Shown here one piece after another: positions 1-6,810 of a stretch of 13,870 nucleotides of DNA. A program made the translations under genes and the position numbers. Below the pieces are notes generated by a model, which worked only from the letters and a program-made list of their open reading frames with translations, was not told where the DNA came from and did no database searches. Source of the stretch: Pseudomonadota bacterium (GTDB lineage: Bacteria; Desulfobacterota; Desulfobaccia; Desulfobaccales; 0-14-0-80-60-11); NCBI GenBank assembly GCA_018897875.1, contig JAHIKF010000186.1, positions 1-13,870 of the forward strand, given 5' to 3'. Each line of letters starts with the position of its first letter. The first letter of the stretch is position 1.

Positions 1-81
1 AGCCATAGCAGTGTTTGTGGTAACCTCCCACCCATTGGGTTTAGGTTGAGCAAAGCCAGTAGCAACCATTTGCTCCGTCAT
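1..81 (-). CDS. Possible N-terminal fragment of an unidentified protein (runs off left edge)
   Basis: An open frame starts at an ATG at 81-79, just after an in-frame stop codon, and stays open for 27 codons to the window edge. It reads MTEQMVATGFAQPKPNGWEV and onward. I do not recognise it. There is no Shine-Dalgarno sequence. A promoter-like pair on the same strand (TTGCAC at 116-111, 17-nt spacer, TAACAT at 93-88) would place the transcript start almost on the ATG, which would suit a leaderless message. The region is more AT-rich than the rest of the window. The fragment is too short to separate from chance, so confidence is low. Confidence 0.25.
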   Translation of the reverse strand, partial: MTEQMVATGFAQPKPNGWEVTTNTAMA

Positions 82-150
82 ATCAATATGTTACCACATA
101 GTCGCATAACGTGCAAGATATAAATCGATCATGTTAGGTAATAGTTATTT

Positions 151-291
151 GTAGGGTGCGCACTGCGCACCACCCTGCGGACCAGAGCCTCGCCACCCAT
201 TGGCGTAACCCAGCAGGAACTGGGAAAAGAGAGGAATTAAACGTAGGGCGGGCACTGCCCGCCATATTATGGTGCGCGGTGCGCACCCTAC
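151..291. repeat. Cluster of three GTAGGG-type palindromic repeat units
   Basis: Three 22-nt units of one family lie here: 151-172 (plus), 243-264 (plus) and 270-291 (minus). Each reads GTAGGG, runs through a perfect 7-bp hairpin with a 3-nt loop, and ends CCA. The stem arms are GGTGCGC/GCGCACC, GGCGGGC/GCCCGCC and GGTGCGC/GCGCACC. The outer two units form an inverted pair with one mismatch, which could fold into a larger structure. With the flanking sequence they fill most of the gap before the ComEA-like gene, and I see no gene in it. A further small hairpin (ACGGGC, 9-nt loop, GCCCGT) lies at 309-329. Related units occur near 5588 and 7396-7523. Confidence 0.85.
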
Positions 292-347
292 ATGACTTTT
301 CATAATTTACGGGCGAGGCAAAGGCCCGTGCGCGCCTGTAAGATATT

Positions 348-1247
348 TCAATGGCCGGAGGCCGGAGGCCCCTGGCTAGTAATTGCGACATAAGGCCTTA
401 GTTTCTCCAGCTTCTTCCGGCCGATACCGGAGACTTTTCTTAAGTCAGCGATTTTTTTATAGGGGCCGTGGGCTCGGCGGTAGTCAATGATCCTTTGGGC
501 CAGGGCCGGGCCGATGCCCGGCAAGGTTTCCAAGTCTGCTTTGGAAGACCGGTTGGAATCAATGACGCGGCCCGGGGTCTTGGGTCCGATGTCGCTTTTA
601 CTCCCAGGCAGTCGTCCTTCCTGGCTTTCAAGGTAAGTCCCGGCTACGGATTTCCCGTTGGTCATGGACGCCCCCCAGTCAGGCGGAGCAATGGCCTCCG
701 GGCTTCCCAGCCCCAGATAGGGTTTCAGCTTTTGCAGGTTCTGGGGACCGACGCCGGAGACTTCCCTTAAGTCCTCAATCTTCTTAAACGGCCCGTGAGC
801 CTTCCGGTAGTCGACGATGCGCTGCGCCAGGGCCGGGCCGAGGCCGGGGACCGCTGCCAGATCCTCGGCAGTGGCCCGGTTGAGGTCGATGGACAGGCCC
901 AGGGTCAAGAGCTGGGCCCCGGACATGGCTGCGACGCGGAACCCGCCCTCAGGCGTTACCTCCACCCGACTGCCGGAGGCGATGGTTTTGTCCGGGTCGG
1001 AGGGAGTCCCAACCACGCCGGCCTTGGCCCAGACCTCCCTGAGGCTGGGGGGCCGGGGAAAGGAATAGACCCCGGGGTGGGCCACCTTGCCGGCCACCTC
1101 CACGAAGGCCAGGCTCATGGTCCCGGGCGGGGGCGGCGCCGGGGGGAAGAGAACGTGGGCCCGCCAGGCGTACAAGCCCAGCAGCGCGGCTCCCAGAAGC
1201 AGAACGACGCCTAATTGGGAGCGGCTGAAATAGGGCAAACGAATCAT
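348..1247 (-). CDS. ComEA-like membrane-anchored helix-hairpin-helix DNA-binding protein with two HhH units
   Basis: A 299-residue protein. Residues about 13-30 form one hydrophobic membrane segment, followed by a proline-rich linker. Residues about 45-100 (FVEVAGKVAHPGVYSFP) match the SLBB-type domain that precedes the DNA-binding part of ComEA. Two nearly identical helix-hairpin-helix units follow, at about 119-178 and 228-287. Both carry the PGLGPALAQRI / PGIGPALAQRI hairpin, then HGPFKKI.DLR.VSGVG / HGPYKKIADLRKVSGIG. ComEA proteins bind double-stranded DNA at the cell surface during natural transformation, and most have a single HhH unit, so the duplicated module is notable. The ATG at 1247 has no Shine-Dalgarno: the transcript is pyrimidine-only just upstream. 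No later start looks better, since the membrane segment follows immediately. No other competence genes are visible, so a role in transformation is inferred from family alone. Confidence 0.85.
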   Translation of the reverse strand: MIRLPYFSRSQLGVVLLLGAALLGLYAWRAHVLFPPAPPPPGTMSLAFVEVAGKVAHPGVYSFPRPPSLREVWAKAGVVGTPSDPDKTIASGSRVEVTPEGGFRVAAMSGAQLLTLGLSIDLNRATAEDLAAVPGLGPALAQRIVDYRKAHGPFKKIEDLREVSGVGPQNLQKLKPYLGLGSPEAIAPPDWGASMTNGKSVAGTYLESQEGRLPGSKSDIGPKTPGRVIDSNRSSKADLETLPGIGPALAQRIIDYRRAHGPYKKIADLRKVSGIGRKKLEKLRPYVAITSQGPPASGH

Positions 1248-1422
1248 GAGAGGGGAAAAAGGGGAAAAGGCGAAAAGGGGAAAAGGGGTGAAAAAAAGTC
1301 AGGCATCACGCGTGGCGCTCCGGTGTTTGGCGGGGAGAAGCGGAACGGAAAAAATCAAGGTACCCTGACTGACAGGTTTCTTTCCCGTTTCGCCTTTTTC
1401 CCTCTTCCCCTTTTCCCCCTTC
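1248..1422. repeat. Intergenic inverted pair of purine/pyrimidine tracts
   Basis: Positions 1247-1298 on the plus strand are almost pure purine (alternating GGGG and AAAA blocks). Positions about 1376-1433 are almost pure pyrimidine with the mirrored block order (TTTCGCC, TTTTTCCC, TTCCCC, TTTTCCCCC). The two form an imperfect inverted repeat that could pair into a long hairpin with about 75 nt between the arms. Inside it is a shorter inverted pair (AGTCAGG at about 1297-1303, CCTGACT at about 1363-1369). On the minus strand, downstream of cimA, a weak hairpin followed by TTTTTT near 1350 could be its terminator. The pyrimidine arm overlaps the last codons and stop of cimA. I see no gene here. 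Confidence 0.6.
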
Positions 1423-3084
1423 TTATTTTGCCCCCTGCTCATCCCGAAACAATTTATAGGTTATGGAATCCACTATCGCCTGCCAGGAGGCGTCGATGAT
1501 GTCGGTGGCCACTCCCACCGTGTTCCACCAGGCGTGGCCGTCCCGACAGACAATGAGGACCCGGACCTTGGCGCCGGTGCCCCGCATGCCGGGGAGCACC
1601 CTGACCTTGTAGTCTTCCAGGATGATTTCCGTCAGCCGGGGGTAGAACCGCACCAAGGCCTTGAGCAGGGCGTTATTCAGGGCATCCACCGGGCCGTTGC
1701 CGAAGGCGGCGGTGTGCACTTCATGGGGTCCCACCCTGACCCTAAGGGTTGCTTCGGGCAGCGGCGACTCCGGCCCGCTCACCTTCTGGTTGATGACCCG
1801 GTAGGCCTGAAGCTGGAAGTATTCCTTGTACTGGCCCAACGCCGCCCGCAGGAGCAGCTCCAGGGAGGCCTCGGCGTCTTCGAACTGAAACCCCTGGGCT
1901 TCCAGGTCCTTGACCTTGTCCAGGACGGTCTTGACGTTGCTGTCGAAGGGCGGCAGCTCCAATCCCTGGGCCTCCAGGCCGAGAAACTGCTTCAGCTTTT
2001 CCATGGCCTGGCGCACCGCGGCATCGTGGGTCCCCATCTCCAGCCCCAACTCCTGGGCCTTCATGAGGATGTTGCCCCGGCCCGACAGGTCGGAAACCGG
2101 GATGACCCGGGCGTTGCCCACCAGGGCCGGATCGATGTGCTCATAGGCCTTGGGGTTGCGTTTCACCGCGGCGGCGTGGATGCCGCCTTTGTGGGCGAAG
2201 GCGCTCTTGCCCACGAAAGGCTGATAGCGGTTGGGACGGGCGTTGGCGGCTTCGTAGACGAACCGGGAGATTTCGGTGAGCCGCTTCAGGTGGCCGGGGT
2301 CCAGGCATGCCAGCCCCATCTTCAACTGCAGGTTGGGGATGATGGAGCAGAGGTTGGCGTTGCCGCAGCGCTCGCCCACGCCGTTGATGGTCCCCTGGAC
2401 CTGGCTGCATCCCAGTTCCACCGCGGCGATGGAGTTGGCCACGGCCAGTTCCGAATCGTTGTGGGCGTGGATTCCCAGGGAGGTTCTGGGAAAATGTTTT
2501 TTCACCGCCTTGATGATCGTTGTGAGCTCGCTGGTCAGAGTGCCGCCGTTGGTGTCGCACAGCACCAGGTACTGGGCCCCTCCCTTCAGGGCCGCCTCCA
2601 GGGTGCTCAAGGCGTAGTCCCGGTCTTCCTTGAAGGCGTCGAAGAAGTGCTCGGCGTCGTAAAACAACTCCTCCACCCGGGGTTTGAGGTAGCTTAGCGA
2701 GCCGGTGATGAGTTCCAGGTTGCGCTCCGGCGTGGTTTGGAGGATCTCCTTGACCTGGAACAGGGACGACTTGCCGAAGATGGTCACCACCGGCGCCAGA
2801 CTGATGAGGAGTTCCTGCATGTTGGGGTCGGCTTCCGGCGCCCGGTCCTTGTGATGGGTGCTGCCGAACGCGGCGATGCGGCTGACGCCCAACTCGTAGT
2901 TGCGGATTTCGGTGAAAAAATCCTTGTCCTTGGGGTTGGAGCCGGGCCAGCCGCCTTCGATGTAATGAATGCCCAGCTGCGCCAGTTTTTGGGCGATGCG
3001 AATTTTGTCGGCCAGGGACAGGTTGAAGTCCTCGGCCTGGGTGCCGTCTCTCAGGGTGGTGTCATAGATCTTTATCTGGCGCAT
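1423..3084 (-). CDS. cimA: (R)-citramalate synthase
   Basis: A 553-residue cytoplasmic enzyme of the HMGL/isopropylmalate synthase family. It should condense pyruvate and acetyl-CoA to (R)-citramalate, the first step of the threonine-independent route to 2-oxobutanoate and isoleucine. The N-terminal TIM barrel opens with YDTTLRDGTQAEDF (R12, D13). The metal-binding HAHND is at 206-210, NGVGERCGN at 234-242 and KSAFAHKGGIH at 293-303. About 425-545 is the LeuA-type regulatory domain, where isoleucine feedback is expected by family. The opening motif and overall length fit the CimA branch (as in Geobacter) better than LeuA or homocitrate synthase. The start has GAGGT about seven bases upstream. 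Aspartate kinase lies upstream on the same strand with 124 bp between, a neighbour pair also known from Geobacter, so co-transcription is likely. Confidence 0.93.
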   Translation of the reverse strand: MRQIKIYDTTLRDGTQAEDFNLSLADKIRIAQKLAQLGIHYIEGGWPGSNPKDKDFFTEIRNYELGVSRIAAFGSTHHKDRAPEADPNMQELLISLAPVVTIFGKSSLFQVKEILQTTPERNLELITGSLSYLKPRVEELFYDAEHFFDAFKEDRDYALSTLEAALKGGAQYLVLCDTNGGTLTSELTTIIKAVKKHFPRTSLGIHAHNDSELAVANSIAAVELGCSQVQGTINGVGERCGNANLCSIIPNLQLKMGLACLDPGHLKRLTEISRFVYEAANARPNRYQPFVGKSAFAHKGGIHAAAVKRNPKAYEHIDPALVGNARVIPVSDLSGRGNILMKAQELGLEMGTHDAAVRQAMEKLKQFLGLEAQGLELPPFDSNVKTVLDKVKDLEAQGFQFEDAEASLELLLRAALGQYKEYFQLQAYRVINQKVSGPESPLPEATLRVRVGPHEVHTAAFGNGPVDALNNALLKALVRFYPRLTEIILEDYKVRVLPGMRGTGAKVRVLIVCRDGHAWWNTVGVATDIIDASWQAIVDSITYKLFRDEQGAK

Positions 3085-3109
3085 GGGCTAACCTCGAATT
3101 TGCTGGATA

Positions 3110-3196
3110 AAGTCCCCCTTTCTTAAAGGGGGATTTAGGGGGATTATTAAGCGCTTATTAATCCCCCCTGCCCCCCTTTAGCAAAGGGGGGAATGC
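3110..3196. repeat. Paired CCCCCTTT-type hairpin repeat between lysC and cimA
   Basis: Two hairpin modules face each other. The left has CCCCCTTT (3114-3121), loop CTT, AAAGGGGG (3125-3132), then GATTTAGGGGGATT. The right is its inverted counterpart: AATCCCCCCTGCC, then CCCCCCTTT and AAAGGGGGG around a short loop, ending GAATGCTT. The centre holds the palindrome TAAGCGCTTA. A related pair lies at 10815-10908 between gpmA and argJ. The element fills almost the whole lysC-cimA gap, so a lysC-cimA transcript would carry it. No T-run follows the hairpins on the coding strand, so it is not an obvious terminator. Confidence 0.85.
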
Positions 3197-3208
3197 TTAA
3201 AAAGATGC

Positions 3209-4441
3209 TCACTTTTTTTTCGGTGGAGGTAGCTCCAGCCCGAAGGCATCGTGGAGCACCCGCACGGCCAATTCGGCGTATTTGTCTTCAATGACGCAGG
3301 AAATCTTGATCTCCGAGGTGCTGATCATCAAGATGTTAATGTTTTCCGCGGCCATGGCTTCGAACATGCGGGCCGCCACCCCGGCGTTGTTCTTCATACC
3401 CACTCCCACGACGGAGACCTTGGCGATATTCTCCTGGCTCAACACCCTCTCGGCCCCGATATCCGCGGCCACCGGCTTGACAATCGCCAGGGTCTTTTTC
3501 AAGTCCCCCTTGGGCACGGTAAAAGTGAGGTCAGTGTGGCCGTCGATGCTGGTGTTCTGGATGATCATATCCACCACGATATTGGCGTTAGCCACCGGCT
3601 GGAACAGGTGCAACGCCACCCCGGGGCGGTCGGGGACCCGGGTGATGGTTACCCGGGCGTCATTGCGGCTTAAAGCTACACCGGATACCGGCACAATTTC
3701 CATTTCTTCATCCTCCACGGTCACCAGGGTGCCCGGCTCGTCGGAAAAGCTGCTGCGCACCACCAGGGGGACGCTATAGCGCCTGGCAAAACCCACGGAG
3801 CGGATCTCCAGGACCTTGGCCCCCATGGAAGACAACTCCAGCATTTCGTCATATGAGATGCGGTCAAGTTTTCTGGCCTTGGGGTAGACGCGGGGATCAG
3901 TGGTGTAGACCCCGTCCACGTCAGTGTAGATTTCGCACAGGTCGGCTTTCAGGGCCGCGGCAATGGCTACCGCAGTGGTGTCGGAGCCGCCCCGGCCCAG
4001 GGTAGTGATGTTGCCCACTTCGTCCACGCCCTGGAAGCCGGCCACGGTGACAATCCGTCCCTTCTTCAATTCCTCCAGGATGCGGGCGGTGTCGATGCCG
4101 ATGATCCGGGCCCGGCCATAGGCCCGGTCGGTGTAAATCCGGGCCTGGTGGCTCAAAAGCGAGGTAGCCGGCACGCCCTGGGACCGGAGAAACATCGAAA
4201 ACAGGGACACGGTCACCTGCTCGCCGGTGGCCAGGAGCACGTCCAGTTCCCGGGGGTCAGGGTCCTCAGCCAGTTCCTGGGCCAGCCTGATGAGGCGGTC
4301 GGTTTCGCCGGACATGGCGGAGAGCACCACCACCATCTTGTTGCCGTCCCGCCAGCCTTTGACCACCCGATTGGCCACATTGGCGATGCGGTCGGGGTTG
4401 GCCACCGAGGTGCCGCCATATTTCTGCACAATGATAGGCAC
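3209..4441 (-). CDS. lysC: Aspartate kinase with tandem ACT domains
   Basis: A 410-residue monofunctional aspartokinase that phosphorylates L-aspartate, opening synthesis of lysine, threonine, methionine and diaminopimelate. The kinase domain begins with QKYGGTSV (6-13) and carries TLGRGGSDTTA (147-157) and YTDVDGVYTTDPR (172-184), which form the nucleotide and aspartate sites. Two C-terminal ACT domains follow at about 264-335 (VTITRVPDRPGVA) and 340-403 (ending near MISTSEIKISCVI). These are the usual lysine/threonine feedback sensors. The protein ends in a basic PPPKKK tail. The start is GTG at 4441, with GGAG eight bases upstream; the nearby ATG at 4454 is in another frame. A promoter with a perfect TATAAT precedes it. 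cimA follows downstream, so this is probably an aspartate-family/isoleucine operon. Confidence 0.95.
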   Translation of the reverse strand: MPIIVQKYGGTSVANPDRIANVANRVVKGWRDGNKMVVVLSAMSGETDRLIRLAQELAEDPDPRELDVLLATGEQVTVSLFSMFLRSQGVPATSLLSHQARIYTDRAYGRARIIGIDTARILEELKKGRIVTVAGFQGVDEVGNITTLGRGGSDTTAVAIAAALKADLCEIYTDVDGVYTTDPRVYPKARKLDRISYDEMLELSSMGAKVLEIRSVGFARRYSVPLVVRSSFSDEPGTLVTVEDEEMEIVPVSGVALSRNDARVTITRVPDRPGVALHLFQPVANANIVVDMIIQNTSIDGHTDLTFTVPKGDLKKTLAIVKPVAADIGAERVLSQENIAKVSVVGVGMKNNAGVAARMFEAMAAENINILMISTSEIKISCVIEDKYAELAVRVLHDAFGLELPPPKKK

Positions 4442-4471
4442 GCCTGAACTCCAATAAGTTATGAAATATTA

Positions 4472-4499
4472 ATTATATCTCATCTTTAAAAAAAGCAAA
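4472..4499 (-). promoter_or_regulatory. Probable sigma70-type promoter for lysC
   Basis: On the minus strand a perfect TATAAT (4477-4472) lies 16 nt downstream of TTTGCT (4499-4494), about 30 nt before the lysC GTG. The surrounding stretch is AT-rich, unlike the coding regions. The -35 box is only fair. Confidence 0.6.
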
Positions 4500-4545
4500 G
4501 TGCTCTTGAGCCCGGTTTTCCATTTGCGCCGGGTGAATTTTTAGA

Positions 4546-4575
4546 TTGACGCTGGTCCATAAATAGTGGTATTAA
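4546..4575 (+). promoter_or_regulatory. Probable extended -10 promoter for folD
   Basis: TTGACG (4546-4551), an 18-nt spacer and TATTAA (4570-4575), preceded directly by TGG, the extended -10 signature. It lies 33 nt upstream of the folD start, which has GAGGAGG at 4594-4600. The promoter of the gene at 6298 has the same design (TTGACA, 18 nt, TGG before TATTTA). Confidence 0.6.
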
Positions 4576-4608
4576 TGAAAAAAATCACAAGTAGAGGAGG
4601 CCATATCC

Positions 4609-5508
4609 ATGGCTGCAAAATTGATCAAAGGGGCGGAGGTTGCCGCCCAGATCCGCGAGGAACTGAAGAAAGAGGTAGACGAACTCAAAGCGAAGCATAA
4701 TATAACCCCGGGCCTGGTCACCATCCTGGTGGGCGAAGACCCCGGCTCCATCAGCTACGTCACCGCCAAGCAGAAGACCGCGCACGAATTGGGCTTCTAT
4801 TCCGTCCAGGACAATCAGGACCCGGATATCACCGAAGCGGTCCTGCTGGGCCTCCTGGACAAATACAACAAAGACCCCAAGATCCACGGCATCCTGGTGC
4901 AGCTGCCCCTGCCCAAGCACATCGACTCCAACAAGGTGCTCTACGGGATTAATCCCGACAAAGACGTGGACGCCTTCCATCCGGTGAACGTGGGCCGCAT
5001 CCTGATCGGCAACTATGCCTTCCTGCCCTGCACCCCGGCGGGCTGCCAGGAGCTCATCTATCGGGCCTACGGCGATCCCAAGGGTAAGGAAGTCGTGGTG
5101 GTGGGCCGCTCCAACATCGTGGGCAAACCCATGGTGGCCATCATGATCCAGAAGAAGGCTGGCGCCAACGCCACCGTTACCTGCGTCCACACCGGCACCC
5201 CTAAGGACAAGATGATTGAGCACTGCCGCCGGGCCGACATCCTCATCGTCGCCGCGGGCGTGCCCAATTACATCCAGGCCGACTGGGTCAAAGAAGGCGT
5301 CTGTGTCATCGACGTGGGCGTCAACCGCATCGGCATGACCGAATCCGGCAAGGCCAAGCTGGCCGGCGACGTGGACTTCGCGGCCGTCTCCGAGAAGGCC
5401 TCCTTTATCACCCCGGTGCCCGGCGGCGTGGGTCCCATGACCATCACCATGCTCATGAAGAACACCGTTATGGCCGCCAAAATGGCCGCGGGGTTGATGA
5501 AGCTTTAA
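4609..5508 (+). CDS. folD: Bifunctional methylenetetrahydrofolate dehydrogenase / methenyltetrahydrofolate cyclohydrolase
   Basis: A 299-residue cytoplasmic FolD that interconverts 5,10-methylene-, 5,10-methenyl- and 10-formyl-tetrahydrofolate using NADP(H). The catalytic Tyr/Lys pair is in SYVTAK (Y50, K54). Family motifs GILVQLPLPKHI (94-105), DVDAFHP (119-125) and PCTPAG (140-145) are intact. The Rossmann-type cofactor motif VVVGRSNIVGKP is at 163-174 and PVPGGVGPMTI lies near the C-terminus. The protein is slightly longer than the usual 280-290 residues, without a foreign domain. The start is supported by a strong GGAGG eight bases upstream and by the promoter at 4546-4575. It diverges from lysC. 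In an anaerobe the enzyme serves purine and formyl-Met synthesis and may also serve a Wood-Ljungdahl methyl branch; nothing else here tests that. Confidence 0.97.
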   Translation: MAAKLIKGAEVAAQIREELKKEVDELKAKHNITPGLVTILVGEDPGSISYVTAKQKTAHELGFYSVQDNQDPDITEAVLLGLLDKYNKDPKIHGILVQLPLPKHIDSNKVLYGINPDKDVDAFHPVNVGRILIGNYAFLPCTPAGCQELIYRAYGDPKGKEVVVVGRSNIVGKPMVAIMIQKKAGANATVTCVHTGTPKDKMIEHCRRADILIVAAGVPNYIQADWVKEGVCVIDVGVNRIGMTESGKAKLAGDVDFAAVSEKASFITPVPGGVGPMTITMLMKNTVMAAKMAAGLMKL

Positions 5509-5587
5509 GGATTGTTTTTGGGAAGGGGGCTAAGGGCCTTTTCGTAAGTGCCCGGTCCTTCTCCCCCAATCCCCTAGGTAAAAACGT

Positions 5588-5614
5588 CGGGGCGGGTTTA
5601 AACCCCGCCCCTAC
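5588..5614. repeat. GTAGGG-type palindromic repeat unit (single copy)
   Basis: Read on the minus strand from 5614 this begins GTAGGGGCGGGG, passes through GTTTAAAC and returns as CCGCCCCG. It is a near-perfect palindrome with one extra base. It shares the GTAGGG start and the hairpin plan of the units at 151-291 and 7396-7443. It lies between the convergent ends of folD and the HisI-like gene. There is no T-run, so it is not a classical terminator. Confidence 0.65.
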
Positions 5615-5623
5615 CATTTAGGC

Positions 5624-6034
5624 TCAGTGCGAAAAGGCGATTTCCGGGTAGACCGCTTCCGGGTCGAAGACCTTGGGGTCGGCGATTTCCCAGCCGTCGG
5701 GGCTGAATTTCCGGAAAAAGCAGGACTGGTAGCCGGCTTCGCAGGCGCCGCCCGCGGGCCGCACCTTGATGATCAGTTGATTTCCGCCGCAAGACAGGCG
5801 TATCTCCACCACAGCCTGAAAATGCCCCGAGGCCTCCCCCTTGGCCACCACCTTGCGTTTGGCCGGGTGGTAGTAATAGACCCGGCCCGTGGCGGCTATA
5901 AGCTCCAGGGCCTCCTGATTCAAATCCACCAGCATCAACACCATGCTGCTCGCCGCGTCCTGAATGATCGCCGGGATCAGCCGGCCGGCCGGCAGCGGCA
6001 GCCACTCCGGCAAACCGGACCATATTGCTTGCAC
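5624..6034 (-). CDS. HisI-family (phosphoribosyl-AMP cyclohydrolase-like) protein with a degenerate metal site
   Basis: About 136 residues across the whole HisI fold: LIPAIIQDAASSMVLMLVDL near the N-terminus, then TGRVYYYHP, KGEASGHFQ and GGACEAGYQSCFFR. HisI opens the adenine ring of phosphoribosyl-AMP in histidine synthesis. The zinc cysteines keep family spacing (16 and 7 residues). The magnesium motif, normally D-C-D-x-D, is here S-C-G-G-N, losing all three aspartates, and the usual WSRSR segment is replaced by YHPAKR. Canonical activity is therefore doubtful; a divergent or repurposed paralogue is more likely. The frame opens at an ATG at 6094 without an RBS. A GTG at 6034 has AAAGGGAGG (6049-6041) six bases upstream and fits the family N-terminus, so I chose it. 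No other his gene is nearby. Confidence 0.8.
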   Translation of the reverse strand: MQAIWSGLPEWLPLPAGRLIPAIIQDAASSMVLMLVDLNQEALELIAATGRVYYYHPAKRKVVAKGEASGHFQAVVEIRLSCGGNQLIIKVRPAGGACEAGYQSCFFRKFSPDGWEIADPKVFDPEAVYPEIAFSH

Positions 6035-6206
6035 CTTTAACCTCCCTTTACCCCGGGCCGTCCGCACCGGTACCTGGTTAAGCCTCCATATCATGGTTTT
6101 ACGGACTCATTCCAGAGAAATCTGACCGGAAATTTCTCGACCAAGCCCCACGGCAGCTCATGGGTTAACTAAAATACTCCCCGAAAGACTACAGCCCAGA
6201 AAAATC

Positions 6207-6236
6207 TTGACATATTTTGTGGATAGATGGTATTTA
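6207..6236 (+). promoter_or_regulatory. Strong extended -10 promoter for the unknown gene at 6298
   Basis: A consensus TTGACA (6207-6212) is followed by an 18-nt spacer ending TGG and by TATTTA (6231-6236). The leader to the ATG is about 55 nt and ends in a strong AGGGAGGAG ribosome binding site (6281-6289). Confidence 0.65.
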
Positions 6237-6297
6237 AGAGAAGGCAAAGTGAAATTGTGCACAAACAATTCGTCCAAAATAGGGAGGAGACAAAAAC

Positions 6298-6720
6298 ATG
6301 GCGAGATTCGGTTTCATAGAATTTTACTACAGCACCAAACACACACCGGTTGAGAAATATAAGTGCGATAATGCCAACGTACTTAATTTGCTGAAAAGCC
6401 TGGAGGCCAAAGGGGTTGAGACCCTGGCCATCGATATGGCTGACAACCCGGATCCGTTCAAGCAGTACCACAAGGCGTCCAGCGGCCCGGCCTCGGAATT
6501 TCGTCCCGTATTTGGCGAGGTTCGGGGATCGGATTATAAGGAATATTTTGGCAAGACCATCCCGGCCCTGTGCTGCTACCCCACGAAACGCGACCGGGCT
6601 CCCGTTGAGGTCTTCCCCCGCGGCGACAAGAAACTGGGACGGGAATATCTCATCGAGGAATTTTTGGAAAATTATATCGGCGAACTGGAAGGACGGATCG
6701 AGTCCCCCGAAGCCCGCTAA
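6298..6720 (+). CDS. Conserved-looking small cytoplasmic protein of unknown function
   Basis: A 140-residue soluble protein with no signal peptide or membrane segment; I do not recognise the family. It opens with a beta-strand-like MARFGFIEFYYSTKHTP, then a helix (NVLNLLKSLEAKGV), a strand (ETLAIDMAD), a charged middle, IPALCCYPTKRDRAPVEVFP and a C-terminal helix (EYLIEEFLENYIGELEG). This order, with Pro before a strand-turn-strand, resembles a thioredoxin-like fold whose CxxC position would be STKH; that is speculation. A Cys-Cys pair sits at 91-92. The gene is a complete single unit: near-consensus promoter, a strong ribosome site 8-9 bases before the ATG and a textbook terminator. These signs suggest high expression. 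It diverges from the HisI-like gene and converges on the macrodomain gene. Confidence 0.8.
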   Translation: MARFGFIEFYYSTKHTPVEKYKCDNANVLNLLKSLEAKGVETLAIDMADNPDPFKQYHKASSGPASEFRPVFGEVRGSDYKEYFGKTIPALCCYPTKRDRAPVEVFPRGDKKLGREYLIEEFLENYIGELEGRIESPEAR

Positions 6721-6737
6721 TCCTCTGGCTGCATCCG

Positions 6738-6768
6738 GCCCCACCTTCTAGCGGTGGGGCTTTTTTTT
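6738..6768 (+). terminator. Intrinsic terminator of the gene at 6298
   Basis: Perfect 8-bp stem GCCCCACC (6738-6745) / GGTGGGGC (6753-6760) with a 7-nt loop, followed directly by eight T residues (6761-6768). It lies 18 nt after the stop codon. Confidence 0.92.
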
Positions 6769-6810
6769 GCCCGCCGCCGGTGGCAATACCGTCGGGGTGG
6801 TTCTTCTGGC

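Noticed and set aside
301..340. GEMM-type cyclic-dinucleotide riboswitch suggested by ACGGGCGAGGCAAAG
   Set aside because: Only one short hairpin resembles it; the second GEMM stem and the tetraloop-receptor arrangement are absent and no gene follows in the right direction.
1534..2697. Long plus-strand open frame opposite cimA
   Set aside because: It is the antisense shadow of a well-conserved gene in GC-rich DNA, with repetitive Val/Gly/Gln/His composition and no family motifs.
3209..3240. Possible selenocysteine readthrough at other TGA stops (lysC, HisI-like, macrodomain, argJ, secA)
   Set aside because: Each protein is already full length for its family, and where I checked the sequence beyond the stop it ends soon or encodes nothing recognisable.
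6035..6094. Longer HisI-like protein starting at the ATG at 6094
   Set aside because: No RBS before that ATG, whereas the GTG at 6034 has AAAGGGAGG six bases upstream and fits the family start.
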